The notes: generated from the sequence alone by a model not told the origin. Counted from the first letter of the stretch, positions 1 to 6,714 are shown. The stretch: 13,032 bases of DNA from an uncultured Lachnospiraceae bacterium (GCA_946633495.1 CAMPAX010000047.1:1-13032); one strand, 5' to 3'. Program-made: numbers and translations.

Positions 1-99
1 CCGTGTTTATTCCATACTTCGCACTTACGTGCTCCGTGTTTATTCCATACTTCGCACTTACGTGCTCCGTGTTTATTCCATACTTCGCGCTTACGCGCT
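1..99. repeat. Three tandem copies of a 33-bp repeat
   Basis: Units lie at 1-33, 34-66 and 67-99. Copies 1 and 2 are identical. Copy 3 differs at two positions, and those two changes are on opposite arms of a small inverted repeat inside the unit (GCAC-TTAC-GTGC becomes GCGC-TTAC-GCGC), so base pairing is kept. A fourth unit begins (CCGT) at 100 but breaks off into the terminator. The array starts at the window edge and may continue to the left. No credible gene covers it: the plus-strand open frame crossing it is simply the 11-codon periodicity of a 33-bp unit. Function is unknown; it resembles an intergenic hairpin-forming repeat. Confidence 0.9.
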
Positions 100-103
100 C
101 CGT

Positions 104-139
104 ATACAAAAAGGGAACCTCACGGTTCCCTTTTTGTAT
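104..139 (-). terminator. Rho-independent terminator of the cell-wall hydrolase gene
   Basis: A perfect 16-bp inverted repeat (104-119 with 124-139) has a 4-nt loop. On the minus strand the stem core GGGAACC/GGTTCCC is followed by TTTTTGTAT. It lies 40 bp past the stop codon of the hydrolase gene. The stem is symmetric in its A/T ends, so it could also work for a plus-strand transcript coming from the left. Confidence 0.9.
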
Positions 140-178
140 GCTCTTCTTCAAAGGAGTCCTTTGAAGGAGTCTCTGATC

Positions 179-1102
179 TTAATAGAAATGATGTCCGTAA
201 GCATCCGTGAAGATGTGCTTATGTCCGCAGAAATACTCACGGTAGCTCATGCAATGGAAGAACAATGCTCCCTGAGCCGTATCGCCGTTCTCCAGTACGT
301 AATGAACTGCATCGATGGTCATCTGATCGATATTCGTTCTCCAATATACGAACTGGTTCTTCGCTGTGATCACCTTGTAAGGTGTATCCCCGAAGTTCGG
401 ATCATGAACACGGTTCATGATAACGGAAGCTACGTGGGTTCTTCCGTCGAAATCGGCATCGCCGGCCTCGGACTGTACGCATCTGTACATATAGGTAAGA
501 TCCTGCTCGGACCACTGCTCCGCTGCCCTCGCCGGTTCCTCGATCTCTTCCGGATCCAAATATACGCCGGAAGCATCAAAGACATAAGTCTTACCGTTGA
601 TCTCCACATCTCCGACGACCATAGCGCCGTCAGCTCCGAAATAGTACCACTTTCCTCCAAGCAGCTTCCATCCGATATGCATTACACCGTTGGACTTAAA
701 GAAATACCATTTTCCCTGGATCTTCTTCCATCCGGTTCTCATAACGCCTGTGGACTGAAGGAAGTACCACTTATTATCATCTAACTTCCAGCCGGTCTTC
801 ATGGAACCGTTGGAATTCAGGAAGTACCACTTGCTTTCAACTTCCTGCCAGCCGGTCTGCATGATCCCGTCCTCATCCAGGAAGTACCATTTTCCGTTTA
901 TCTCTTTCCAGCCGGTCTGAAGTGTCCCCTGCTCGTAGAAGTACCAGTCGCTGTCCACTTTCTTCCAGGCGGTCTCAGCGCCATTTGCATCCGTGGTTGC
1001 TGCATTTGCAGTCACAGATACGGATAATACAGATGCTCCTATCAGCAGCGCTGCCATGGCTTTCTGAAAGATTCTTCCGATTTTTGTTCTCAAAGGTGTC
1101 AT
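179..1102 (-). CDS. Secreted cell-wall hydrolase: signal peptide, cell-wall-binding repeats, SleB-like hydrolase domain
   Basis: This is probably an exported peptidoglycan hydrolase. Numbered from an upstream in-frame ATG at 1114 (311 aa), residues about 12-38 form a signal peptide (basic residues, hydrophobic core, likely cleavage after ANA). Residues about 49-187 hold seven roughly 20-residue cell-wall-binding repeats with the GW...KWYF pattern. Residues about 200-311 match the SleB/Hydrolase_2 family (COG3773-like), with the QSEAGD segment supplying the expected catalytic Glu (residue 216), ASVIMNRV, and a GHHFY C-terminus. The start was placed at 1102 (307 aa) because GGAG at 1109-1112 precedes that ATG by 6 nt, whereas the ATG at 1114 has no ribosome binding site. 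In the families concerned, such repeats bind choline or other teichoic-acid groups. SleB itself is a spore-cortex lytic enzyme, but relatives with binding repeats are usually vegetative. It is monocistronic, with its own promoter and terminator. Which bond it cuts is not visible. Confidence 0.9.
   Translation of the reverse strand: MTPLRTKIGRIFQKAMAALLIGASVLSVSVTANAATTDANGAETAWKKVDSDWYFYEQGTLQTGWKEINGKWYFLDEDGIMQTGWQEVESKWYFLNSNGSMKTGWKLDDNKWYFLQSTGVMRTGWKKIQGKWYFFKSNGVMHIGWKLLGGKWYYFGADGAMVVGDVEINGKTYVFDASGVYLDPEEIEEPARAAEQWSEQDLTYMYRCVQSEAGDADFDGRTHVASVIMNRVHDPNFGDTPYKVITAKNQFVYWRTNIDQMTIDAVHYVLENGDTAQGALFFHCMSYREYFCGHKHIFTDAYGHHFY
554..970 (-). repeat. About seven 60-bp tandem repeats coding cell-wall-binding motifs
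   Basis: Within the hydrolase gene the encoded 20-residue unit recurs (GWK, then KWYF, then a Gly turn). The middle copies are most alike, and the last copy (GDVEINGKTYVF) is degenerate. At DNA level the recurring piece is the aagtaccact/ttccagccggt type block. The array is a likely site of copy-number change by recombination. Confidence 0.85.
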
Positions 1103-1116
1103 AGGATTCTCCATTT

Positions 1117-1246
1117 AATTATGTTACAATTATGTTAACTTGTGCAACATTTTTATGTGAGTCGCTTAACATTTTTGAAGTAAACATGCTGATTATAACG
1201 CAGTCGAAACGAAAATGCAACATTTTTTTACATTTTTGTAACATTT
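1117..1246. repeat. AT-rich leader/promoter region with repeated AACATTTTT and an 11-bp tandem repeat
   Basis: AACATTTTT occurs at 1146-1154, 1168-1176 and 1219-1227. Close variants lie at 1230-1238 (TACATTTTT) and 1240-1246 (AACATTT). Next to the hydrolase start, AATTATGTTA is repeated in tandem at 1117 and 1128. The copies sit in the leader and around the promoter of the hydrolase gene. They could be binding sites for a regulator or simply AT-rich sequence; the even recurrence of one 9-mer makes the first worth testing. Confidence 0.5.
1192..1220 (-). promoter_or_regulatory. Sigma-A-type promoter of the cell-wall hydrolase gene
   Basis: Read on the minus strand: TTGCAT (1215-1220), 17-bp spacer, perfect TATAAT (1192-1197). 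This predicts a transcript start near 1185 and a leader of about 80 nt rich in AUGUUA/AAAAAUGUU motifs before the start codon at 1102. Confidence 0.75.
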
Positions 1247-1256
1247 ACCATTCCCC

Positions 1257-1285
1257 TTGCGTTTTGGAGCTTACTGTGATACATT
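1257..1285 (+). promoter_or_regulatory. Sigma-A-type promoter of the VanZ-family gene
   Basis: TTGCGT (1257-1262), 17-bp spacer, TACATT (1280-1285), with an extended -10 TG one base upstream of the hexamer. It is followed by a 35-40 nt leader and a GGGAG ribosome binding site at 1315-1319, 8 nt before the ATG. It diverges from the hydrolase promoter 37 bp away. Confidence 0.65.
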
Positions 1286-1325
1286 CTCTGTACGTTGATT
1301 TCGGTTTTATCAGGGAGTTTGTATC

Positions 1326-1895
1326 ATGCTTCTTTTTTTCACTGCCACCGGCAGCTCCATCACGGGACAGATCCCGCTTTTTGATCCGGCCTGGACGATC
1401 TTTCCGGATTCAGAGGGCGGACTCGAGGCTTTGATGGGACTCGGCTTTATCATTCTTTCCGTGATCCTGCTCCGGCTTTCGAAAAGCCGCTTTGTGCTTT
1501 GGCTGGTCACCGGTATCTATCTTTTTGCGATCCTGTACTTTACCCTGCTGACCCGGCATCCCATGACGGAACCCGTCAGCCTGCTGAAGCCTTTTGCAAC
1601 CGTTCATAACGCCGTATCCTGGGGAGACAGCGGGATCATCATTATCAATAAGACGAATCTATATGCACTGATCGCAAATATCCTGCTCTTCCTCCCCGCC
1701 GGCTTTCTTATACCGAAGCTATGGGGAAAGGCAAGACATTGGTATATCGCCATCCCCGCAGGATTATTTATATCCGCCTTTATCGAGGTGACACAATATC
1801 TGACAAAGCTTGGCTGTTTCGATGTAGACGACCTTATCACCAATACCCTGGGAGCAGCGATGGGATATCTGATCTACCGCCTGCTGCTGAAGTAG
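1326..1895 (+). CDS. VanZ-family membrane protein
   Basis: A 189-residue integral membrane protein with about five hydrophobic segments (roughly 34-50, 56-74, 113-130, 139-158, 169-187). The VanZ-family marks are clear: NILLFLPAGF (residues 118-127), then FIEVTQ (152-157, with the conserved Glu and Gln), and DVDDLITNTLG (166-176). The family is named after the VanZ accessory protein of teicoplanin resistance, but most members, like this one, are stand-alone chromosomal genes with unproven roles in envelope biology. No vanA/H/X/R/S genes are nearby, so the family name should not be read as glycopeptide resistance. GGGAG 8 nt upstream supports the start. It is a single-gene transcript between its own promoter and a strong terminator. 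The first 30 residues (TATGSSITGQIPLFDPAW) are poorly conserved-looking and probably extracytoplasmic. Confidence 0.88.
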   Translation: MLLFFTATGSSITGQIPLFDPAWTIFPDSEGGLEALMGLGFIILSVILLRLSKSRFVLWLVTGIYLFAILYFTLLTRHPMTEPVSLLKPFATVHNAVSWGDSGIIIINKTNLYALIANILLFLPAGFLIPKLWGKARHWYIAIPAGLFISAFIEVTQYLTKLGCFDVDDLITNTLGAAMGYLIYRLLLK

Positions 1896-1944
1896 CTCCC
1901 CGGGCATAGGCAATCCTCCCCGACTGATTTTCATACTGCAAAGC

Positions 1945-1982
1945 AAAACGGTATCCGACCAACCATCGGATACCGTTTTTTT
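1945..1982 (+). terminator. Strong rho-independent terminator after the VanZ-family gene (probably bidirectional)
   Basis: A perfect 14-bp stem (1945-1958 with 1966-1979) has a 7-nt loop, and seven T residues run from 1976 to 1982. On the minus strand the stem ends in TTTTGCTTTG, so it may also stop transcripts of the converging symporter gene. The rest of 1896-2094 holds only the weaker hairpin at 2041-2068. Confidence 0.95.
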
Positions 1983-2040
1983 GTTGCAGATCGAACTGCT
2001 GCATTTTTATTCCGGAACTACGTCCGAAGTTTATTCTGAT

Positions 2041-2068
2041 GCCGGGACAGAAGGTATCTATCCCCGGC
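2041..2068 (-). terminator. Hairpin downstream of the symporter gene
   Basis: GCCGGGA (2041-2047) pairs with TCCCCGGC (2061-2068) with one bulged base, 27 bp past the symporter stop codon. No U-run follows on the minus strand, so it is either a weak terminator or a 3'-end stabilising hairpin. Its right arm overlaps a short sequence repeated after another gene (see 3938-3960). Confidence 0.4.
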
Positions 2069-2084
2069 TGATGATACGAAGCAC
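2062..2084. repeat. 3'-flank repeat, copy 1
   Basis: This 23-nt block matches 3938-3960 at 20 of 23 positions, including GGCTGATGAT and AGCAC. Both copies sit just after the stop codon of a minus-strand gene (11 and 28 nt away). The similarity continues weakly into GCCTG in both copies. The meaning is unknown. Confidence 0.6.
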
Positions 2085-2094
2085 GTGAGCCTGA

Positions 2095-3633
2095 TCAGCC
2101 AAGATTCTCCGTCTCACTTACCGTAACGGTCCTATCGTAGCAGGTAAACATTTCGTCCACCTTCTCCTTGTTCACCTTCGGAGTGACGGCGCTCACGACA
2201 GGTACCAGGATCAGGCCTGCGACCATGGTGATGGCGCCTGCATTGATGGGGGACTTAATGACCGGAACGAACATATTGAATACCGTAAAGCCGACACCCA
2301 GCAGATAGCTGGCCCATACCGCTGCTTTGGAGATCTTCTTTGAGTAAAGACCGTACAGGAACGGTGCAAGGAAGGCTCCTGCAAGCGCACCCCAGGAATA
2401 TCCCATCAGCTGCGCGATAAAGGTCGGCGGATTAAATGCAAGGACTACCGAAACCACGATGAAGCAGACTACAAACAGCTGCATAAGACGAAGCTGCGTC
2501 TTGTCCTTCATAGGCTTCTTCTTCAGCGGCTTGATCAGGTCCAGTGTCAGAGTGGAGCTGGAGGTCAGAACCAGAGAAGACAGGGTGGACATGGATGCCG
2601 AGAATACCAGCACCACCACGATACCGATCAGAAGATCCGGCAGTGTGGAAAGCATGGTCGGAACGATGCTGTCAAAAGCTACGCTGCCGTCTTCCTTATA
2701 AATGTCCGGATTATCAGCAAAGAGCCGGCCAAAACCGCCCAGGAAATAGCATCCGCCGGCGATCACGATGGCAAAGAAGGTAGATACCACGGTACCGGTC
2801 TTTACGGCTCTCTCGTCCTTGATGGCATAGAACTTATGTACCATTTGGGGAAGTCCCCAGGTACCGAGAGACGTCAGAACCACGACACCGAACAGTGCCA
2901 GCGGATCCGGTCCGAAGAAGGACGCGAAGAGTCCCTGACTTTGCTGAAGAGATTCAGTGGTAACCGAGGCATCCGTCGGAATCTGAGACAAGCTCTGAAG
3001 CGCTGAGGTAAAACCACCCTTTCCGGCCAGAACCGCACCGATCACAAGACAGATACCGATCAGCATGATGATACCCTGAATGAAATCATTTAACGCTGTC
3101 GCCATATAACCGCCGATCACGACATATGCACCGGTGAGCGCCGCCATGATGATGACGCAGATCCGGTAGTCGATATCAAATGCCATTCCGAAGAGACGGG
3201 ACAGACCATTGTATACACCGGCTGTATAAGGAACCAGGAAGACGAATGCGATCACGGATCCCGCCACCCGGAGCGCCTTGGAATCAAAACGCTTTCCGAA
3301 ATACTCCGGCATGGTCTTTGCATCCAGCTGCTGAGACATAAGACGAGTACGCCGTCCCAGGATCAGCCATGCAAGAAGACTTCCGATAAATGCATTTCCG
3401 AGTCCGATCCAGGTGGAAGCCAGACCGAACTTCCATCCGAACTGACCGGCATAACCGATGAATACTACGGATGAGAAGTAGGAGGTTCCGAATGCGAACG
3501 CCGAGATCCACGGCCCTACCGTTCGTCCGCCCAGGACGAAATCATTGACATTCTTTGCTTTGTTGCGTGTGTAGATACCTACGCCCAGCATCATTGCAAG
3601 GAAAACGACGAGAAGAATGATCTTGACAGCCAT
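2095..3633 (-). CDS. Sodium:solute symporter (SSS family)
   Basis: A 512-residue polytopic membrane protein with about 13 hydrophobic segments, the usual size for the solute:sodium symporter (PutP/PanF/SGLT) family. Family signatures seen are NDFVLGGR near the N-terminus (residues 30-37), GGYMATALNDFIQG (174-187), WGLPQMVHKFYAIKD (259-273), and SASMSTLSS (345-353), which lies where the family places Ser/Thr ligands of the Na2 sodium site. AAGGAG 8 nt upstream of the ATG supports the start. It carries a perfect-consensus promoter and stands alone, so the neighbours do not betray the substrate. Proline, pantothenate, sugars and carboxylates are all possible for this family. The overall look (LGGR, sequence order and length) is closest to PutP/PanF-like members, but I cannot assign a substrate or a gene name. 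Confidence 0.92.
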   Translation of the reverse strand: MAVKIILLVVFLAMMLGVGIYTRNKAKNVNDFVLGGRTVGPWISAFAFGTSYFSSVVFIGYAGQFGWKFGLASTWIGLGNAFIGSLLAWLILGRRTRLMSQQLDAKTMPEYFGKRFDSKALRVAGSVIAFVFLVPYTAGVYNGLSRLFGMAFDIDYRICVIIMAALTGAYVVIGGYMATALNDFIQGIIMLIGICLVIGAVLAGKGGFTSALQSLSQIPTDASVTTESLQQSQGLFASFFGPDPLALFGVVVLTSLGTWGLPQMVHKFYAIKDERAVKTGTVVSTFFAIVIAGGCYFLGGFGRLFADNPDIYKEDGSVAFDSIVPTMLSTLPDLLIGIVVVLVFSASMSTLSSLVLTSSSTLTLDLIKPLKKKPMKDKTQLRLMQLFVVCFIVVSVVLAFNPPTFIAQLMGYSWGALAGAFLAPFLYGLYSKKISKAAVWASYLLGVGFTVFNMFVPVIKSPINAGAITMVAGLILVPVVSAVTPKVNKEKVDEMFTCYDRTVTVSETENLG

Positions 3634-3681
3634 TGTTACTGCTCCTTCTTGTTATTCTGCGTCAGCGTACCAACCATGAAA

Positions 3682-3736
3682 ATAAAGTGTCTTTTTTTAG
3701 TCATTCACCGTTTTAACGCTTTAACGCCATAAAGTG
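3682..3736. repeat. Short direct repeats in the symporter leader
   Basis: ATAAAGTG occurs at 3682-3689 and 3729-3736, the second overlapping the transcription start region. An 8-bp tandem repeat of TTTAACGC-type sequence lies between (3712-3727). These are possible regulator sites in an otherwise unexplained leader of about 98 nt. No riboswitch class is recognised. Confidence 0.4.
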
Positions 3737-3737
3737 A

Positions 3738-3766
3738 ATTATACACAGTTTCCGGTTGGATGTCAA
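3738..3766 (-). promoter_or_regulatory. Perfect-consensus sigma-A promoter of the symporter gene
   Basis: On the minus strand: TTGACA (3761-3766), exactly 17 bp, TATAAT (3738-3743). Both hexamers and the spacing are ideal. The predicted start is near 3731. Such a strong core promoter would normally be held in check, which makes the repeats just downstream interesting. Confidence 0.85.
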
Positions 3767-3829
3767 CCCGGGAATTGAACTGCCACTGTCATATATCATT
3801 CTCAGGTTTCCCTCCTGTAAATCATCCTG

Positions 3830-3886
3830 GCTTCGGTCCCGGCCGAAAGCGAAGGCGCCGGATCCATGGGTATGGAATCCGACGCC
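3830..3886 (-). terminator. Two adjacent GC-rich hairpins downstream of the FIST-GGDEF gene
   Basis: In the 354-bp gene-free stretch between the symporter and the cyclase, one hairpin pairs 3854-3865 (GGCGCCGGATCC) with 3874-3886, with one mismatch and one bulge. A second pairs GCTTCGG (3830-3836) with CCGAAAGC (3843-3850). They follow the cyclase gene on its transcript by about 100 nt. No clear U-run follows either one, so terminator function is inferred from position only. The remainder of the stretch holds the symporter promoter, its leader repeats and the 3'-flank repeat. Confidence 0.45.
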
Positions 3887-3937
3887 TCATTCACTTTCTT
3901 TATCATATTATATGACGTTTAACCAGACGGTACTTTT

Positions 3938-3960
3938 TCCCGGCTGATGATCCGCAGCAC
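3938..3960. repeat. 3'-flank repeat, copy 2
   Basis: This is the partner of 2062-2084 (20 of 23 identical). It is followed at once by two small inverted repeats: GCACA-CGGCC-TGTGC (3956-3970) and GTGC-AAAAA-GCAC (3975-3987). The latter touches the cyclase stop codon. Confidence 0.6.
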
Positions 3961-3987
3961 ACGGCCTGTGCAATGTGCAAAAAGCAC

Positions 3988-5775
3988 TTACGGCTCTGCC
4001 ACAACCACCCGGTTTTTCCCGGACCGCTTCGCCTCATACAGCGCATCATCCACCCGCATGCAGGCCAGATCGGCATCCTCCCCTGCCAGCATCTCGGTAA
4101 CGCCGAGGCTCATGGTACGATGTCCCGCAGACGGAAACGCTATGGTACTGAAATTCACCCGGAACAGTTCTGCCAGCTGAGCGGCCCTCTCGACATCGGT
4201 TTCCGGCAGAAGCACCATGAATTCTTCACCGCCCCACCTTCCGATGGACGCATCCGGTATGTGCTCCTCAACTGTTTTTTTCAGCATCTTTGAAAGTCCT
4301 TTCAGGACATTATCACCCTCATTATGGCCATAGTTGTCATTGACCGACTTAAAATCATCGATATCCATCATGATCAGCGATGTGCCGAGACGATGCTTTC
4401 CGTGGGCGGACCGGTATTCTCCGGTACGTGTGCATTCAGTGATCCGGTTCTGGATCTCCGAACGATTATAGAGACCGGTCAGTCCGTCTGAGATTGCCAG
4501 GATCTCAAGCCTGCTGTTGGCCTCCTCCAGTTCCTCGGTTGCCGCCTGGATAAAGGTTGCCAGACGGTTGATCATGGATACCTTGCCAGAGAAGCGCCTT
4601 GCATCCATTTCCACCTGGGGAACCGCCTTCCCGCCAACATCCCCTTCCCGCTGCGCCTCCACAACCAGAGTCACATTATGTTGGTTTACATAATTTCCAT
4701 TCCGTAAAAACTCTCCGGAAGTATAGAACCCGGAGGTCGGAGCCAGGGACTGGAAGGGCTGGGTCTCATGGCCGATCTCCCTGTCTCCCCAGAAGGTTCT
4801 TCTTCCTGCGCAGGAGAACACTGTAAAGGTCTCCGGCACGAAGTCCTGGAATTGAACCGCCGCATTATAGACGCTGTCCAGAATGGTCCAGGGATCACCA
4901 TAAGCGATCCTGGCGTAGATATTCTCCGCAATATCCGCAGTCATGACCAAAGAACCGTCTTCATTGCTGGAGATGGGAGCCCGAAGGATATCCAATCCGT
5001 TCAGCTCGTACAGGAACGGGAATTCCAATGTATTAGTGAAGAAATTCTCATCATTCTTGATGTTCAGGTATCTGCTGTAGGTCTCATACGCCGGTTTCCC
5101 GTCAAGTTCATAAAGGATCGGCCCTCGAGCCTTCGTCACAGAAAGATACCTGCCCAAAGGTTTCCAGCCGGTCACATGCATGGCCCGGACATAGTAGTCC
5201 TCGCCACCCGACAGCAGGAACACTGCCGCATGATCGGATATAGTACCTTCAGAAGAGAAGACAACCGCAGCGTTATCATTGATATCTCCGGAAAATGCAC
5301 CGCCGCCGCAGAAAACCACTTCCTTCGGGATCATTCCAAGATACTCGCAGTAATCCGTCATGGACATGCCTCGCATGGTGGTAAATGTCATAATGGACTT
5401 TACCCACGGATTTGACCGAACAAACCGATTCAGCGCTTCCGCCACGGGTTTCGCCCGTTCCTCATCCAGCGCAAACTGCAATAACTTCAGCTTCGTTGAC
5501 GGGTATTCATACACGGTACAGACGATGGTTACGGGACTGCTGCTCTTATCCCCAAACAGGATATTTCCATTTGTAGAGCACCCCATATAGAGCGCGTCCG
5601 GCATCTCCTTTTCGATCATACCCGTAATGCTTTGCAGCAGATTTCGATTCATGGTTTCGGAATAGATCTGAAAAAGAATGTTGGATATAACGGATGAATT
5701 GCACCATTGACGGATCCTTTTCAGCATGCTGATCAGATTATCTTCACTTTCATAATTGAACTGGAACTGTTTCAT
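3988..5775 (-). CDS. FIST sensor domain - GGDEF diguanylate cyclase
   Basis: A predicted cytoplasmic sensor enzyme making cyclic di-GMP from two GTP. Numbered on the longer frame (603 aa from an ATG at 5799), residues about 35-230 match the FIST N-terminal domain and about 240-385 the FIST_C domain (VFSCAGRRTFWG 327-338, TSGFYTSGEF 355-364). A coiled linker follows (about 408-435, with AATEELEEANSRLE) and then a complete GGDEF domain (DGLTGLYNR 438-446, MMDIDDFKSVND 477-488, active-site GGEEF 523-527). FIST domains are thought to sense small molecules such as amino acids. The RxxD allosteric inhibition site expected just upstream of GGEEF is absent (the segment reads HIPDASIGRWGG). The start at 5775 (595 aa) was chosen because a GGGGG run at 5780-5784 precedes it, whereas the ATG at 5799 has no ribosome binding site. 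No transmembrane segment is seen. It has its own promoter, and no c-di-GMP effector is nearby. Confidence 0.92.
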   Translation of the reverse strand: MKQFQFNYESEDNLISMLKRIRQWCNSSVISNILFQIYSETMNRNLLQSITGMIEKEMPDALYMGCSTNGNILFGDKSSSPVTIVCTVYEYPSTKLKLLQFALDEERAKPVAEALNRFVRSNPWVKSIMTFTTMRGMSMTDYCEYLGMIPKEVVFCGGGAFSGDINDNAAVVFSSEGTISDHAAVFLLSGGEDYYVRAMHVTGWKPLGRYLSVTKARGPILYELDGKPAYETYSRYLNIKNDENFFTNTLEFPFLYELNGLDILRAPISSNEDGSLVMTADIAENIYARIAYGDPWTILDSVYNAAVQFQDFVPETFTVFSCAGRRTFWGDREIGHETQPFQSLAPTSGFYTSGEFLRNGNYVNQHNVTLVVEAQREGDVGGKAVPQVEMDARRFSGKVSMINRLATFIQAATEELEEANSRLEILAISDGLTGLYNRSEIQNRITECTRTGEYRSAHGKHRLGTSLIMMDIDDFKSVNDNYGHNEGDNVLKGLSKMLKKTVEEHIPDASIGRWGGEEFMVLLPETDVERAAQLAELFRVNFSTIAFPSAGHRTMSLGVTEMLAGEDADLACMRVDDALYEAKRSGKNRVVVAEP

Positions 5776-5817
5776 ATAACCCCCTGCCAAAATTCCCATA
5801 CTGAACCATACTGTTAT

Positions 5818-5829
5818 CCTATATATAGG
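5818..5829. promoter_or_regulatory. 12-bp perfect palindrome in the cyclase leader
   Basis: CCTATATATAGG lies between the predicted transcript start and the start codon of the FIST-GGDEF gene. It is a possible operator, or merely AT-rich chance symmetry. Confidence 0.3.
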
Positions 5830-5859
5830 TCCGGCTTCAAGTCATTCTCTCGTATTTTC

Positions 5860-5887
5860 ACTATATCACAGATTTGATTATATGTAA
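5860..5887 (-). promoter_or_regulatory. Promoter of the FIST-GGDEF gene
   Basis: On the minus strand: TTACAT (5882-5887), 16-bp spacer, TATAGT (5860-5865), with an extended -10 TGA. A second TATAAT at 5877-5882 has no good -35 partner. The DUF4317-like gene ends at 5951, and the intervening 5924-5940 has only a 5-bp hairpin (CCGGG/CCCGG) without a U-run, so some read-through is possible. Confidence 0.5.
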
Positions 5888-5950
5888 CTTGTTTTTGTTT
5901 TTTTCGAACACTTCTTTTTCCTCCCGGGATCAAAGCCCGGTTCCAAAAGC

Positions 5951-6577
5951 TTAATTTCTCCCCAGGATCAGATCCATCAGTCCGGACTTTGGATGCTCCG
6001 GGTCTTTGTTATAGATCTCGATCATGTCGTTGTCCGAGCTCCGCTCCGAAAATGCCGGAAAGAGGAATCCGAATTCCGGTTCTCCCGGCTCATACTCTCC
6101 CACCAGCGGCGAGATCGCCATGACCAGAAAATCATACACCTCTTCCGATCCGTCCAGCCACGCTCCATCCGTCCCTTTGACCGGAACATCGTAGGACCCG
6201 CTGAAAAGGAAGACACTGTATTCCCGTCCCGTGGGATAATTCTCTCCGATCACTTCATAAAGAATACTAAGCAGGGCGTCATCCTGCAGCCGGTTCTTCT
6301 GCAGGGCGGACAGCATGGCCCACATGCTCTTCTTTCGCGCCGCCCCCTCCGGGAAGCTGTACTCCTTCAGCTGTTCATTTGTCTTTGAAAATGGAATCGT
6401 CTTCGCCAGTGCCAGATTTTTCTTTGTCTCCGCCTGATTCAGATTCCGAAAAGAGATATTGAAGGTTCCGTCTTCATAGCCCTCCGAATCCATATACGCG
6501 CCTGCCACTCTGGAAAAGCAGTTCCGCGCCGGTGTCATACGCCTGGTGAGTTCCAGCATATCCTCTCTGCTTATCAT
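5951..6577 (-). CDS. Short DUF4317-like protein of unknown function
   Basis: A 208-residue soluble protein without a signal peptide or membrane segment. From memory of the family, it matches the N-terminal half of DUF4317 proteins from Clostridia. Matching marks are the N-terminal REDMLELTRRMTP (residues 4-16), SYDVPVKGTDG (128-138), SEEVYDFLVMAISPL (144-158) and FLFPAFSERSSD (171-182). Usual family members run to roughly 380-400 residues; this one stops cleanly at LMDLILGRN with TAA, with no coding-looking remainder downstream. It is therefore either a natural short form or an old C-terminal truncation. AGGAG 6-7 nt before the ATG supports the start. It is divergent from the TetR-type gene and upstream of the cyclase gene on the same strand. 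No biochemical function is known to me, so neither substrate nor pathway should be inferred. Confidence 0.75.
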   Translation of the reverse strand: MISREDMLELTRRMTPARNCFSRVAGAYMDSEGYEDGTFNISFRNLNQAETKKNLALAKTIPFSKTNEQLKEYSFPEGAARKKSMWAMLSALQKNRLQDDALLSILYEVIGENYPTGREYSVFLFSGSYDVPVKGTDGAWLDGSEEVYDFLVMAISPLVGEYEPGEPEFGFLFPAFSERSSDNDMIEIYNKDPEHPKSGLMDLILGRN

Positions 6578-6624
6578 ATCAATCTCCTGTATCGCTGAAT
6601 ACCGTTAATTTGGGAAGCTTTCAT

Positions 6625-6680
6625 TTTATACAGAAATTCTGAACGATCCTCTTTCGATTTCGTCATTTTTCTGATATACT
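6625..6680. promoter_or_regulatory. Divergent promoter region of the TetR-type and DUF4317-like genes, with a small palindrome
   Basis: Plus strand: TTTCGA (6652-6657), 17-bp spacer, TATACT (6675-6680), feeding the TetR gene, with GGGAG at about 6703-6707 as ribosome binding site. Minus strand: a TATAAA -10 at 6625-6630 with a poor -35. The palindrome CAGAAATTCTG (6631-6641) sits beside that -10, where an autoregulating repressor could act on both genes. The palindrome is short, so this is only suggestive. Confidence 0.45.
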
Positions 6681-6714
6681 TTTCTCCAAACCGAGTCAGA
6701 CAGGGAGTATCACC

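Noticed and set aside
29..784. Long plus-strand open frame with 11-residue repeats at its N-terminus
   Set aside because: The repeats are only the 33-bp DNA array, the frame crosses a strong terminator, and the rest is antisense to the hydrolase gene.
1326..1895. Glycopeptide-resistance role suggested by the VanZ name
   Set aside because: No other van genes are present; VanZ-family proteins are widespread chromosomal membrane proteins.
3713..3799. 28-codon minus-strand frame with AGGAGGG upstream of its ATG
   Set aside because: It runs straight through the perfect-consensus symporter promoter and has a 10-nt spacing; a fortuitous frame is more likely than a leader peptide, since it would have to be transcribed from further upstream.
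3634..3987. Cyclic di-GMP or other riboswitch near the diguanylate cyclase
   Set aside because: Hairpins are present, but none of the conserved riboswitch core sequences I know could be found in this stretch or in the cyclase leader.
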